Shown here in pieces: positions 55,079 through 61,523 of a stretch of 64,000 nucleotides of DNA. Every line of letters begins with the position of its first letter. Within the stretch, counting starts at the first letter, position 1. The DNA lies in contig DYNP01000010.1 of the NCBI GenBank assembly GCA_020721005.1, positions 122,863 through 186,862 on the forward strand, in the 5' to 3' direction. The notes beneath the pieces were generated by a model that saw nothing but the letters and a program-made list of their open reading frames with translations, searched no databases and had not been told where the DNA came from. The translations under genes were made by a program, and so were the position numbers. The stretch comes from Thiomargarita sp. (GTDB lineage: Bacteria; Pseudomonadota; Gammaproteobacteria; Beggiatoales; Beggiatoaceae).

Positions 55079-55322
55079 AATAGACGCATTTGAGCAATTT
55101 AATGGGTGGATTAGCGAAAATCGGAAAACTCATACTAAAATAATCCAGCTTATTAACGATACTCAAAGACATCCTTTCGATGGAATCGGTAAACCAGAAC
55201 CTTTGAAACATCACTTACAAGGATTTTGGGCAAGACGTATTACCCATGAGCATCGTTTGGTATATAAAATTACCGAAGAGGAAATTATTATTGTTTCCTG
55301 TAAATTCCACTATCAAGAATAA
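55059..55322 (+). CDS. YoeB/Txe-family mRNA interferase toxin
   Basis: 87 residues closely following YoeB: RTHTKIIQLINDTQRHPFDG region, GKPEPLKHHLQGFWARRITH, EHRLVYKI and the C-terminal CKFHYQE, keeping the catalytic Glu, Arg, His and Tyr pattern (KPE..., RRIT, FHY). YoeB cleaves mRNA at the ribosomal A site. It overlaps the antitoxin gene, so expression is coupled. Confidence 0.92.
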   Translation: MRNIVFEIDAFEQFNGWISENRKTHTKIIQLINDTQRHPFDGIGKPEPLKHHLQGFWARRITHEHRLVYKITEEEIIIVSCKFHYQE

Positions 55323-55338
55323 AGATAGCAAGCGTAGG

Positions 55339-55470
55339 GTGCGTTAAGCGCGTCTGTTTGCGCCGTAACGCACCTCCTTCGGTTAAACCACCCCTAACCC
55401 CTCCTTGGAAAGGAGGGGAATAAATCATTCCTCTTACTCCCCTCCTAATCTAGGAGGGGCTGGGGGTGGT
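55339..55470. repeat. GGTGCGTTA hairpin followed by GGAGGGG palindromes
   Basis: GGTGCGTTA (55339-55347) and TAACGCACC (55366-55374) are exact complements with GCGCG/CGCC inside. They are followed by ACCACCCCTAACCCCTCCTT (from about 55387) and the mirror ending GGGGCTGGGGGTGGT at 55470. Confidence 0.92.
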
Positions 55471-55475
55471 GGGTT

Positions 55476-55510
55476 TCTGAACCTTGAAGTTTTGGGGTTC
55501 GGATTTTTTT
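55476..55510 (+). terminator. Recurring intrinsic terminator, type B
   Basis: TCTGAACC (55476-55483), loop TTGAAGTTTTGG, GGTTCGGA (55496-55503), then seven T. Copies at 56445 and 57264 have the same loop. Confidence 0.85.
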
Positions 55511-55560
55511 GTCCAAAAATGTTAAAATCATCCTTTCTAAGACTAGAATTAACGCTAGGA

Positions 55561-55782
55561 ATGACCATGCTTACTGAAAAACAGATTTATACACAATTTA
55601 ACCAACTCTCTGAAGAGGCTAAACAGGAAATTGTCAATTATCTTCAGTTTCTGATTCATCAACAACCCCCTAAATCACCATCCAAACTAAGAAAGCGTGT
55701 ATTTGGCAGTGCATCTGGAAAGTATCAACTCACTGCTGATTTCGATGTGCCTTTAGAAGATTTTAAAGAATATATGCCATGA
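55561..55782 (+). CDS. DUF2281-type antitoxin
   Basis: The product is 73 residues from ATG 55561 (second ATG at 55567): MLTEKQIYTQFNQLSEEAKQ, EIVNYLQFLI, then KRVFGSASGKYQLTADFDVP, LEDFKEYMP, the DUF2281 pattern that pairs with PIN-domain toxins. The upstream frame to 55405 is repeat sequence and is rejected. It overlaps the vapC-like gene by four bases. Confidence 0.88.
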   Translation: MTMLTEKQIYTQFNQLSEEAKQEIVNYLQFLIHQQPPKSPSKLRKRVFGSASGKYQLTADFDVPLEDFKEYMP

Positions 55783-56048
55783 AAAGATTTTTACTTGATA
55801 CACATGCCTTTTTATGGTTTGTCTCAGGTTCAGTAGAATTAAGTAATACGTCTAGAAACCTAATTGAAAACGACCGTCACGAAATTTATTTCAGTATTGC
55901 TAGTTTGTGGGAAATTTCTATCAAAGTGGCGATTGGCAAGTTACAGATTACGCCCTCACGCCCCTTCCCTGAAGAAAAACCACCCCTAACCCCTCCTTTA
56001 AAAGGAGGGGCGGGGGTGGTTAACTTTCACTGTTATCCCTTGCAATAG
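55779..56048 (+). pseudogene. VapC/PIN toxin truncated by a palindromic repeat
   Basis: The first 60 or so residues are a normal PIN domain start: MKRFLLDTHAFLWFVSGSVE, then SIASLWEISIKVAIGKLQI. From about 55950 the frame enters the GGAGGGG spacer and reads PEEKPPLTPPLKGGAGVVNF before stopping. PIN toxins need a further roughly 65 residues with two more catalytic acids, so this toxin is inactive and its antitoxin is an orphan. Confidence 0.88.
55978..56022. repeat. GGAGGGG palindrome inserted in the vapC-like gene
   Basis: ACCACCCCTAACCCCTCCTT, TAAAAGGAGGGGCGGGGGTGGTT: outer ACCACCCC/GGGGTGGT and inner CCCCTCCTT/AAGGAGGGG arms. CGCCCTCACGCCCCTTCCCT just upstream matches the flank at 57190 and 53352. 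Confidence 0.92.
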
Positions 56049-56073
56049 TAAAACGTTGCCGGGGATTTTTGTT
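56035..56073 (+). terminator. Recurring intrinsic terminator, type A
   Basis: ATCCCTTGCAATAGTAAAAC, GTTGCCGGGGATTTTTGTT, the same stem and T-run as 54695 and 58470. Confidence 0.85.
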
Positions 56074-56192
56074 GGTGCTAGGCTATAACTCATTGAAATT
56101 CTCCCTTATAAGGATTGAAAAACGATACAGGACTTTTCATGCTAAAATAAATAAAGGTTATTTTTAATTTTCTATCTCTACAGGTAACTGAT

Positions 56193-56387
56193 ATGACCGC
56201 TGTAAAAGATTTAACCATAGAAGAACTGCAAACTCTAATTAAAACCACCGTAGAAGAAACGATGCAGGAATTAATGGAAGATTTACTGGCTTTGAATAAT
56301 CCTACTTATTTAGCCTCCATTGAAGAGGCGCGGAAAGATTATCAGGCAGGGCTTGTTAAGCGTTTTGAGGATGTATTTCGTGTATGA
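56193..56387 (+). CDS. Orphan small antitoxin-like protein
   Basis: The 64-residue acidic helical protein (MTAVKDLTIEELQTLIKTTV, EETMQELMEDLLAL...) matches the pattern of short RelB-like antitoxins whose toxins are RelE/HigB-type. AGGTAAC lies before the ATG. No toxin follows: the next sequence is the GGAGGGG spacer and a type B terminator, so it is an orphan or a module that lost its toxin. Confidence 0.65.
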   Translation: MTAVKDLTIEELQTLIKTTVEETMQELMEDLLALNNPTYLASIEEARKDYQAGLVKRFEDVFRV

Positions 56388-56404
56388 AATTATTTTAACG
56401 AATT

Positions 56405-56480
56405 ACTCCCCTCCTAATCTAAGAGGGGCTGGGGGTGGTGGGTTTCTGAACCTTGAAGTTTTGGGGTTCAGATTTTTTTT
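56405..56480 (+). terminator. GGAGGGG palindrome plus type B terminator
   Basis: CTCCCCTCCTAATCTAAGAG, GGGCTGGGGGTGGT is followed by TCTGAACC (56445-56452)...GGTTCAGA (56465-56472) and eight T. GCCTAAAAAGTGCTAAAATA beyond it may hold the promoter of the next module. Confidence 0.85.
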
Positions 56481-56534
56481 GCCTAAAAAGTGCTAAAATA
56501 TATTTTAGATATATCAAATCAATAGGGAATCATT

Positions 56535-56774
56535 ATGTCACCCACTTTAGACGCAATTTATCGAGAAGGCGTTTTAATTCTCTCTAAGCAATTAGGAAAA
56601 GAAAAAGAAGGCAAAAAGTTTAAAATAGTTCTTCTTGAAGAAGATAATTTGACCACGAGCAAAGCTGATTTTTTCCAGTTTATTGACCATCACACTTTCA
56701 CTTTGCCACCTGATTACCAATTCCGTCGAGAAGAACTCTATGAACGAGAACCAGAAAATTCTTCTGGATACTAA
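56535..56774 (+). CDS. DUF104-like antitoxin
   Basis: 79 residues starting PTLDAIYREGVLILSKQLGK, then GKKFKIVLLEE, the AF2212/DUF104 N-terminal pattern (AIYE-G-L) seen in antitoxins of PIN toxins, followed by a toxin-binding tail. The coding region overlaps the following PIN gene by 35 bases, an unusually long overlap. Confidence 0.78.
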   Translation: MSPTLDAIYREGVLILSKQLGKEKEGKKFKIVLLEEDNLTTSKADFFQFIDHHTFTLPPDYQFRREELYEREPENSSGY

Positions 56775-57159
56775 TCTTTGGGTTTACCTATATGCCAGTA
56801 ATGCTGGTACTAAAGTAGCGAAAACCAAACAGCTCATTGATGAACATTTTCAGGTTATCATTGTAAGTACCCAAATTTTAGGAGAACTTTACTACGTGCT
56901 GACCAGGAAAGGTTTTCAGTCTAAAGAACATGCTAAAGAAATTGTCATAAAGACTGTAGCTACTTTTCCGGTAGTAGGAATTAGTGCTGTCAATGTCGTA
57001 AAGGCACTGGAAGTTCAGACCAGATACAACTATTCTTATTGGGATAGTCTACTAATTGCCACTGCCTTGCTCAACGAGGTGGTGATACTCTACTCCGAAG
57101 ATATGCAACATAACCAATTAATTGATAAACAAACTAAAATTGTGAATCCTTTTCAATAA
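56740..57159 (+). CDS. PIN-domain toxin (VapC-like)
   Basis: 139 residues from ATG 56740 (MNENQKILLDTNLWVYLYAS); the frame extends further upstream inside the antitoxin. The four acidic positions of the RNase fold are present: Asp in LLDTNLW, Glu in ILGELYYVL, Asp in YSYWDSLLIATAL and Asp in LYSEDMQHNQ. VapC toxins cut tRNA or rRNA. It is complete and the only intact PIN toxin in the island. Confidence 0.9.
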   Translation: MNENQKILLDTNLWVYLYASNAGTKVAKTKQLIDEHFQVIIVSTQILGELYYVLTRKGFQSKEHAKEIVIKTVATFPVVGISAVNVVKALEVQTRYNYSYWDSLLIATALLNEVVILYSEDMQHNQLIDKQTKIVNPFQ

Positions 57160-57263
57160 GAAAATGGTATGTTAAGCGCGTCGGTTTGCGCCATCACGCC
57201 CCTTCACTGAAGAAAAATCACCCTTAACCCCTTCTTAGAAAGGAGGGGAATTTGTCCCTCAAA

Positions 57264-57299
57264 TCTGAGCCTTGAAGTTTTGGGGTTCAGATTTTTTTT
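57264..57299 (+). terminator. Recurring intrinsic terminator, type B
   Basis: TCTGAGCC (57264-57271) pairs with GGTTCAGA (57284-57291) with one G-T pair, then eight T. A degenerate GCGTTA/GGAGGGG spacer (about 57166-57250) precedes it. Confidence 0.82.
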
Positions 57300-57307
57300 G
57301 CCTAAAA

Positions 57308-57562
57308 CGACCAGAGATTTTACAATTGGCTAAACAATATGGTGCGAAAAATCTACGAATCTTTGGGTCGGTAGCGCGTGGTGAGTCTAATCAAAATAGT
57401 GATATAGATTTTCTCGTGGATATGCAAAGTAGTCTCCTAGCTCGAATTGCCTTAATTCAAGATTTAGAGACTTTACTCGGTACTAAAGTTGATGTCGTCA
57501 CGGAAACGGGTGTACACAAATATCTCAGAACCCGCATTCTGAAAGAGGCGATTCCCTTATGA
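57308..57562 (+). pseudogene. 5'-truncated minimal nucleotidyltransferase (MNT/MntA-like)
   Basis: The frame carries the nucleotidyltransferase core: RIFGSVARGESNQNSDIDFL with GS...D-x-D, then LETLLGTKVDVVTETGVH. Family members start with ATG a few residues before the KRPEILQLAKQYGA helix, but here the sequence joins the tail of a type B terminator (GCCTAAAA) directly, removing promoter and start; only an internal TTG at 57326 remains. The HEPN toxin partner normally next door is missing. It is likely a remnant. Confidence 0.75.
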
Positions 57563-57586
57563 AAATTGTACTTTGAGCATTTTTCT

Positions 57587-57623
57587 ATCCCCTATCGAGC
57601 TAAAACTGGATAGGGGATTTTTG
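57587..57623 (+). terminator. Intrinsic terminator
   Basis: ATCCCCTATC (57587-57596) and GATAGGGGAT (57609-57618) pair perfectly and TTTTTGTTTG follows. The loop differs from type A units but the stem design is the same. Confidence 0.88.
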
Positions 57624-57658
57624 TTTGTGTTAAAATCCTTAGTAAATCAGAATGGAGA

Positions 57659-57871
57659 ATGAAAATGCAAGCTATCGAATTTGAAACTCAAATCCATAAT
57701 GGCATTATTGAATTGCCGTCCCAATTTCGACTATGGAAAGACTGTTCAGCTAAAGTTATTGTATTAATTGAAGAAAATGATATTCTATTAAAAGATCCTT
57801 ATGCTTTTGATGCCGTGTCTTTGAATACCAAAGATTTCCGTTTCAACCGCGAAGAAGCGAATGAACGATAA
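57659..57871 (+). CDS. Antitoxin of a PIN pair
   Basis: 70 residues: MQAIEFETQIHNGIIELPSQ, then FRLWKDCSAKVIVLIEE and a tail FRFNREEANER. The first strand and ELP..F....KVIVL are AbrB-like and common in VapB-type antitoxins from filamentous bacteria. A first ATG two codons upstream is used in the coordinates. It overlaps the start of the broken PIN gene by 11 bases. The antitoxin itself is intact. Confidence 0.8.
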   Translation: MKMQAIEFETQIHNGIIELPSQFRLWKDCSAKVIVLIEENDILLKDPYAFDAVSLNTKDFRFNREEANER

Positions 57872-58270
57872 CAATTTTTTGGATACCAATGTTGTCATTT
57901 ATGTCTACTCTCATGATTAACCTGAGAAACAACGAATTGCTAAAAACCTGTTCCAGCAGCAAAAACCGACAATTAACACTCAAGTGTTGGGAGAATTTTC
58001 CAACGTGCTACGGAAAAATTTCGTTGTCAATACCCTGAAATAGCTAAAGCGGTGACACAAATAACCAAAGTCTGTCAGGTCGTCACCATGACTTCAAATC
58101 ACGTCATCAGTGCATTGTCGTTAGCTGACAAGTATGGTTATCATTTTTATGATAGTTTAATTTTAGCGACGGCTTTAGCTGAAAACTGTACTCTAGTTTA
58201 TTCTGAAGATTTACAACATGGACAATTGATTGAATCTACCTTAATCATTCAAAATCCGTTTATTTTATAG
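57861..58270 (+). pseudogene. PIN-domain toxin broken by a nonsense codon and a frameshift
   Basis: From ATG 57861 the frame reads MNDNNFLDTNVVIYVYSHD then TAA at 57918-57920, continuing PEKQRIAKNLFQQQKPTINT, QVLGEFSNVLRK. At the A-run 58014-58018 a one-base shift is needed to continue FRCQYPEIAKAVTQITK and YGYHFYDSLILATALAENCT, LVYSEDLQHGQLIE. All four PIN acids would otherwise be present. Two independent lesions make a sequencing artefact unlikely. Confidence 0.9.
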
Positions 58271-58367
58271 TTAAGCAAATATTCCTTTGTTTGCCTATTT
58301 TTGAGCGAAAGCAAGGTGGGAAACTTTAAACGTGTCGGTTTGCGCCCTCATGCCCTACCTTCGGTTA

Positions 58368-58507
58368 AACCACCCCTAACCCCCTCCTTGAAAAGGAGGG
58401 GAATTATCTCTAGCTTCTTTACTCCCCTCCTTAATAAGGAGGGGCTGGGGGTGGTTAATTCTTACTTTTATCCCTTGCAATGGCAAAACGTTGTAGGGGA
58501 TTTTTGT
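58368..58507 (+). terminator. GGAGGGG palindromes followed by type A terminator
   Basis: ACCACCCCTAACCCCCTCCT, TGAAAAGGAGGGG and CTCCCCTCCTTAATAAGGAG, GGGCTGGGGGTGGTT are followed by ATCCCTTGCAATGG (58470) ... TTGTAGGGGATTTTTGT. An open frame through this stretch is repeat-encoded and is not a gene. Confidence 0.88.
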
Positions 58508-58540
58508 GAGTGCTAGACTTAAAATATCAATTTTTCACTT

Positions 58541-58575
58541 ATGGCAATGACGATGCACACCCAAATTACCCTAGA
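58541..58575 (+). pseudogene. Start of a second antitoxin copy, cut off by a palindrome
   Basis: ATGGCAATGACGATGCACAC, then CCAAATTACCCTAGA matches the first 12 codons of the antitoxin at 54049, and the upstream TGCTAGACTTAAA...TCAATTT...ACTTATGG also matches. Homology ends at CTAGA, where a GTAGGGTG palindrome begins. The rest of that module is gone. Confidence 0.85.
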
Positions 58576-58577
58576 AC

Positions 58578-58657
58578 GTAGGGTGGGTAACGTCCTTTTG
58601 TTGCCCACCAAATTTTTTAACTCTTGGTGTGCAACGTTGCGCTTTTGCACACCCTAC
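58578..58657. repeat. GTAGGGTG...CACCCTAC palindromic element
   Basis: GTAGGGTG (58578-58585) and CACCCTAC (58650-58657) bracket an inner part with GGTAACGTCC, TTGTTGCCCACC and GGTGTGCAACGTTGCGC, which fold further. It truncates the antitoxin copy at 58541. Confidence 0.75.
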
Positions 58658-58737
58658 AATTAAATTGTTAGCAAGTGTTAGGCGCGGATTTTTGCGCTGT
58701 CATGAAAAATATCAGAACGGACTACAAACCACAATAT

Positions 58738-58992
58738 ATGAAATTTGAGTGGGATACCAAGAAAAATACACTAAACCAGAACAAAAATGACGTATCCTTT
58801 GAAGATGCCAAAGAAGTATTCGATGATGCCTTGCACATCGCTAGGCTCGATCATCGCTTCAGCTACTTTGAAGAAAGATGGATTACCATTGGTTCAACAC
58901 AAAAAGGACTCATTTGGGTTGTAGCCAACTTGTTTTTTTCAGATGAGGGCGAAGAAATTATTAGAATCATTTCCGCCAAACCAGCAAAATAG
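58738..58992 (+). CDS. BrnT-family toxin, C-terminally truncated
   Basis: From ATG 58738: MKFEWDTKKNTLNQNKNDVS, FEDAKEVFDDALHIARLDHR, EERWITIGSTQKGLIWVVA and EEIIRIISAKPAK. These are BrnT signatures (KF-WD--K---N--KH-VSFEDA, E-RW-TIG, RIISAR-A). Family members go on for another helix with RxxRxxY; here the frame ends where sequence homologous to the 3' end of the methylase begins. No brnA antitoxin follows. It was probably cut by recombination and is likely inactive. Confidence 0.82.
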   Translation: MKFEWDTKKNTLNQNKNDVSFEDAKEVFDDALHIARLDHRFSYFEERWITIGSTQKGLIWVVANLFFSDEGEEIIRIISAKPAK

Positions 58993-58995
58993 ATT

Positions 58996-59566
58996 CCTTC
59001 GAATTTGCTGAAATCAATAGGGGGATAATTGTCGCTTTCATTGCGCTTTTTTAATGCGTTACGAATTTGATACCAACCCACATCCGCACGATTTAATTTT
59101 AATTCTTCTCGGACGCGATAATTATCTGTAGCGGAGAAATAAGCCTTCCATAATAATCGACCTTCATTTAAAACGGCTTGCGCTTCTTTTGAGAGTTTCT
59201 TTTTCTTGAGATACTGCACCATAAAATCAGATTTAAAGCGATCTGGCGCGCCAATTTCTTCTTCAGAATAAGGAATAAAATGATTCACAATACTCCATTT
59301 TTTCCCGTTCCATTCTAAATCATTGGCACTGGCAGTTAAATTGCTGCCATTAAATAGTATCCAGATTAAACAATCGTGTTTAAATTCGTCGGTTAATTCG
59401 TCTGTGGGTTGTAAGAATTGATCGCGGTCACATTAATCCAAATTGGTTTAATTAAACGACGCACAGAGAAAATAATCGCGGCTTGCCAGAGGTTTTCGGG
59501 ATTAATGTATATTCCACCGCTTTTACTATATTGACGTGATCTACCCCAATCGCCACCGCAATATCA
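58996..59566 (-). pseudogene. Partial, frameshifted second copy of the methylase 3' region
   Basis: Read on the minus strand the segment encodes YCGGDWGRSRQYSKSGGIYI, NPENLWQAAIIFSVRRLIKP, then, after a two-base insertion near 59429, the downstream frame through NHFIPYSEEEIGAPDRFKSD, FMVQYLKKKKLSKEAQAVLN and QIRNALKKRNESDNYPPIDF. This parallels codons about 273-462 of the methylase at 62549-64000, in the same orientation but clearly diverged. Both ends are abrupt: brnT on one side and the ABC ATPase stop on the other. Confidence 0.88.
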
Positions 59567-59583
59567 TGAATTTCTTGAATTAT

Positions 59584-61305
59584 TCATTCACTTTCAATTT
59601 TAAAAAGTTTATCCCGTTGAGATAATTTAATAACAAAATAGTTTTCCTGATTTAACTCCTCAGGTAATTTATCTTTCAAAATTGAGATAACAAATTGTAT
59701 TTTCTTACTATTTACTAATCCTGCTATTTTTAAAAGCTGATTGTCATGCATCAATTCTTTCTTATCATTTAATAAAAAATGTAAGCAAGGAATTTTTTCA
59801 TCATCCGCAAATAAAGTATAAGCAATATCAAAACAAGATATTTCACCTTGTTTTTTTCCTGAGCTTAAATTAGCATGAAATGTACTAAATTTATATAAAT
59901 GCCGCCCTTTCGTGTCAGTTATTTTGTCATATTTTAAAGCATATTTCTCTCCATAAAGCTCATACGAAATAGCAGAAAAATGTTTATTAAATTTGTATAC
60001 TTGTTCTTTGACTTTAAGTTCAAATTCTGATGAAAAAAGAGCATTGTCAATACTATCTAATTGTTTTTGAAACTCGTTTAACCTAGATTCTACTTCTATT
60101 AGTTGCTGGATTGTTTTTTCATATTCGCCTTTTTGACGGTATTTTTCATTAAGTTCTGCAATGAGTTTCTCTAATTCCTCAAAAGATTCGCTACGAGAAA
60201 TAATCGCACTTAAATCTTTTTCCTCCTGTAAAAGGCGATTTAAATGTAATTTCTTGGCTTTGATCTCATCATTGAGTTTTGGTAAGTCTTTAGTAATATA
60301 TTTAACTTTTTCATCAATCATCTGATTATGAAACGCGACCATTTCTTCAAATGTTTTTTGAATACCACTTATTTTAGAGGTAGCTTGACTATAGATAAGT
60401 TCTAATTGTTTTAAATCTATTTTGAAAATATTAGACTTGAACTCTTTTTCAGCTTCACAAATTAAGCTATGTCTAATATTCAGCTTTCCGATTTCTGAGC
60501 TTGATCGATTAATCTGATATTTAACACTATTTAACTTATCTAAATCTGCTTCAAAATCTTTATTTAAATTAAAATTTGATTTTTTAGCCAATAATATTTC
60601 AATATCATTTTCTAATAGCGATAAAGCAGTTTCATATGCTGATTTTGTTTGACATTCTTCAAGCCGTTTTTTGAATTTATTTTCCTGTTCAATGTGTTTT
60701 AGCAATGCTTGTTTATCTTCACCTTTTTTAAAATTACAACCCAATAAAAACAGATACAATGATTCATACTCAGCATCATTGGTATATTTATCTAATGTTT
60801 TAAGCGTATTATTAATGCTCAATTCTTTATAACGAATATTATGGGAAATAATCTGTCTAAACGAAGGAACTTCTTCATCATGTTTTGGAATTAATAATTT
60901 AGTCAATTCTTCTTTAAATTCATTATCTGTTTTTTGTACATAATTAATCCGTTGTATTTTATCTTTTCGTGATAAAAAATTTTTTTCTATACAAACTTCA
61001 CGAGAAGAATGCTTAGATAAATCTGCTTTCAAGATTAAAGTAATTAAAACCTTGTTATTAATTAAAAAATCTTTGACAAGTTTATATTCTTCCTTTCTAT
61101 TTTCTGGATCAAGGTAAATATTTTTTGAATCCGCGCCTAAGCAAAAATCTATAAGCATCAGAATGGTCGTTTTACCAACATTATTACCCGTTTCTTTGCT
61201 ATCAAAAGAGCTTGTTTCATCAACAATTAAATTAAGACCTTCATGAAATTTTATTTCACGAATTACTTTAGTTTCAGTTGAAATAGTAAGTGATTTTAAG
61301 AACAT
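59584..61305 (-). CDS. SMC-like ABC ATPase with DUF2326 domain (ABC-3C component)
   Basis: The 573-residue protein begins MFLKSLTISTETKVIREIKF, HEGLNLIVDE, has Walker A GNNVGKTT at 40-47, a long charged coiled coil (about 200-440) and a C-terminal head with FHANLSSGKKQGEISCFDIA (signature-like) and LHFLLNDKKELMHDNQ, matching DUF2326. Such ATPases drive the ABC-three-component conflict systems, where they are thought to sense invader-related nucleic acid states and license the effector. It overlaps the middle-component gene by 10 bases. The region is A+T-richer than the core genes, consistent with transfer. Confidence 0.88.
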   Translation of the reverse strand: MFLKSLTISTETKVIREIKFHEGLNLIVDETSSFDSKETGNNVGKTTILMLIDFCLGADSKNIYLDPENRKEEYKLVKDFLINNKVLITLILKADLSKHSSREVCIEKNFLSRKDKIQRINYVQKTDNEFKEELTKLLIPKHDEEVPSFRQIISHNIRYKELSINNTLKTLDKYTNDAEYESLYLFLLGCNFKKGEDKQALLKHIEQENKFKKRLEECQTKSAYETALSLLENDIEILLAKKSNFNLNKDFEADLDKLNSVKYQINRSSSEIGKLNIRHSLICEAEKEFKSNIFKIDLKQLELIYSQATSKISGIQKTFEEMVAFHNQMIDEKVKYITKDLPKLNDEIKAKKLHLNRLLQEEKDLSAIISRSESFEELEKLIAELNEKYRQKGEYEKTIQQLIEVESRLNEFQKQLDSIDNALFSSEFELKVKEQVYKFNKHFSAISYELYGEKYALKYDKITDTKGRHLYKFSTFHANLSSGKKQGEISCFDIAYTLFADDEKIPCLHFLLNDKKELMHDNQLLKIAGLVNSKKIQFVISILKDKLPEELNQENYFVIKLSQRDKLFKIESE

Positions 61306-61523
61306 AAAGTAACTCTTCCTCGTTCGTCAAGAGAAACTATGTTTAATAGAAATAGCCAATCTAAGCATAGTAAAAAAATAGGCATGGACATTTTGCAGAT
61401 TTTTTGAGTATTAAGGTATAACTCTAAAAAATCTATCGCCTGATTTTCTTGAAGTGCCTTTAAAACAAAAGAGCCATTGTAATAAATGGTGTTTTCTGGA
61501 TGTATATTATCTGGAAGCAACAT
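61296..61523 (-). CDS. ABC-3C middle component
   Basis: Starting at ATG 61521-61523 the 75-residue product is MLLPDNIHPENTIYYNGSFV, LKALQENQAIDFLELYLNTQ, then LCLDWLFLLNIVSLDERG, VTLCS. P-[DE]-NIHPE-[NS]-IYYNG and DWLFL are, to my knowledge, the conserved text of small ABC-three-component middle proteins, predicted winged-helix adaptors between ATPase and effector. It overlaps the SMEK gene end by 17 bases and the ATPase start by 10, so all three are one tightly coupled operon. The longer frame (to 61574) lies inside the SMEK gene. Confidence 0.85.
   Translation of the reverse strand: MLLPDNIHPENTIYYNGSFVLKALQENQAIDFLELYLNTQKICKMSMPIFLLCLDWLFLLNIVSLDERGRVTLCS

Noticed and set aside
55326..55374. 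Integron attC sites (GCGTTAGGC text between TA modules)
   Set aside because: The right-hand core does not fit RYYYAAC, the element is not at every module boundary, and no integrase gene is present; similar GTGCGTTA hairpins are common dispersed repeats.
58301..58516. 71-codon frame reading PPLTPSLKRRG...
   Set aside because: It is translated from GGAGGGG palindromes and a terminator; the same text appears in other spacer frames.
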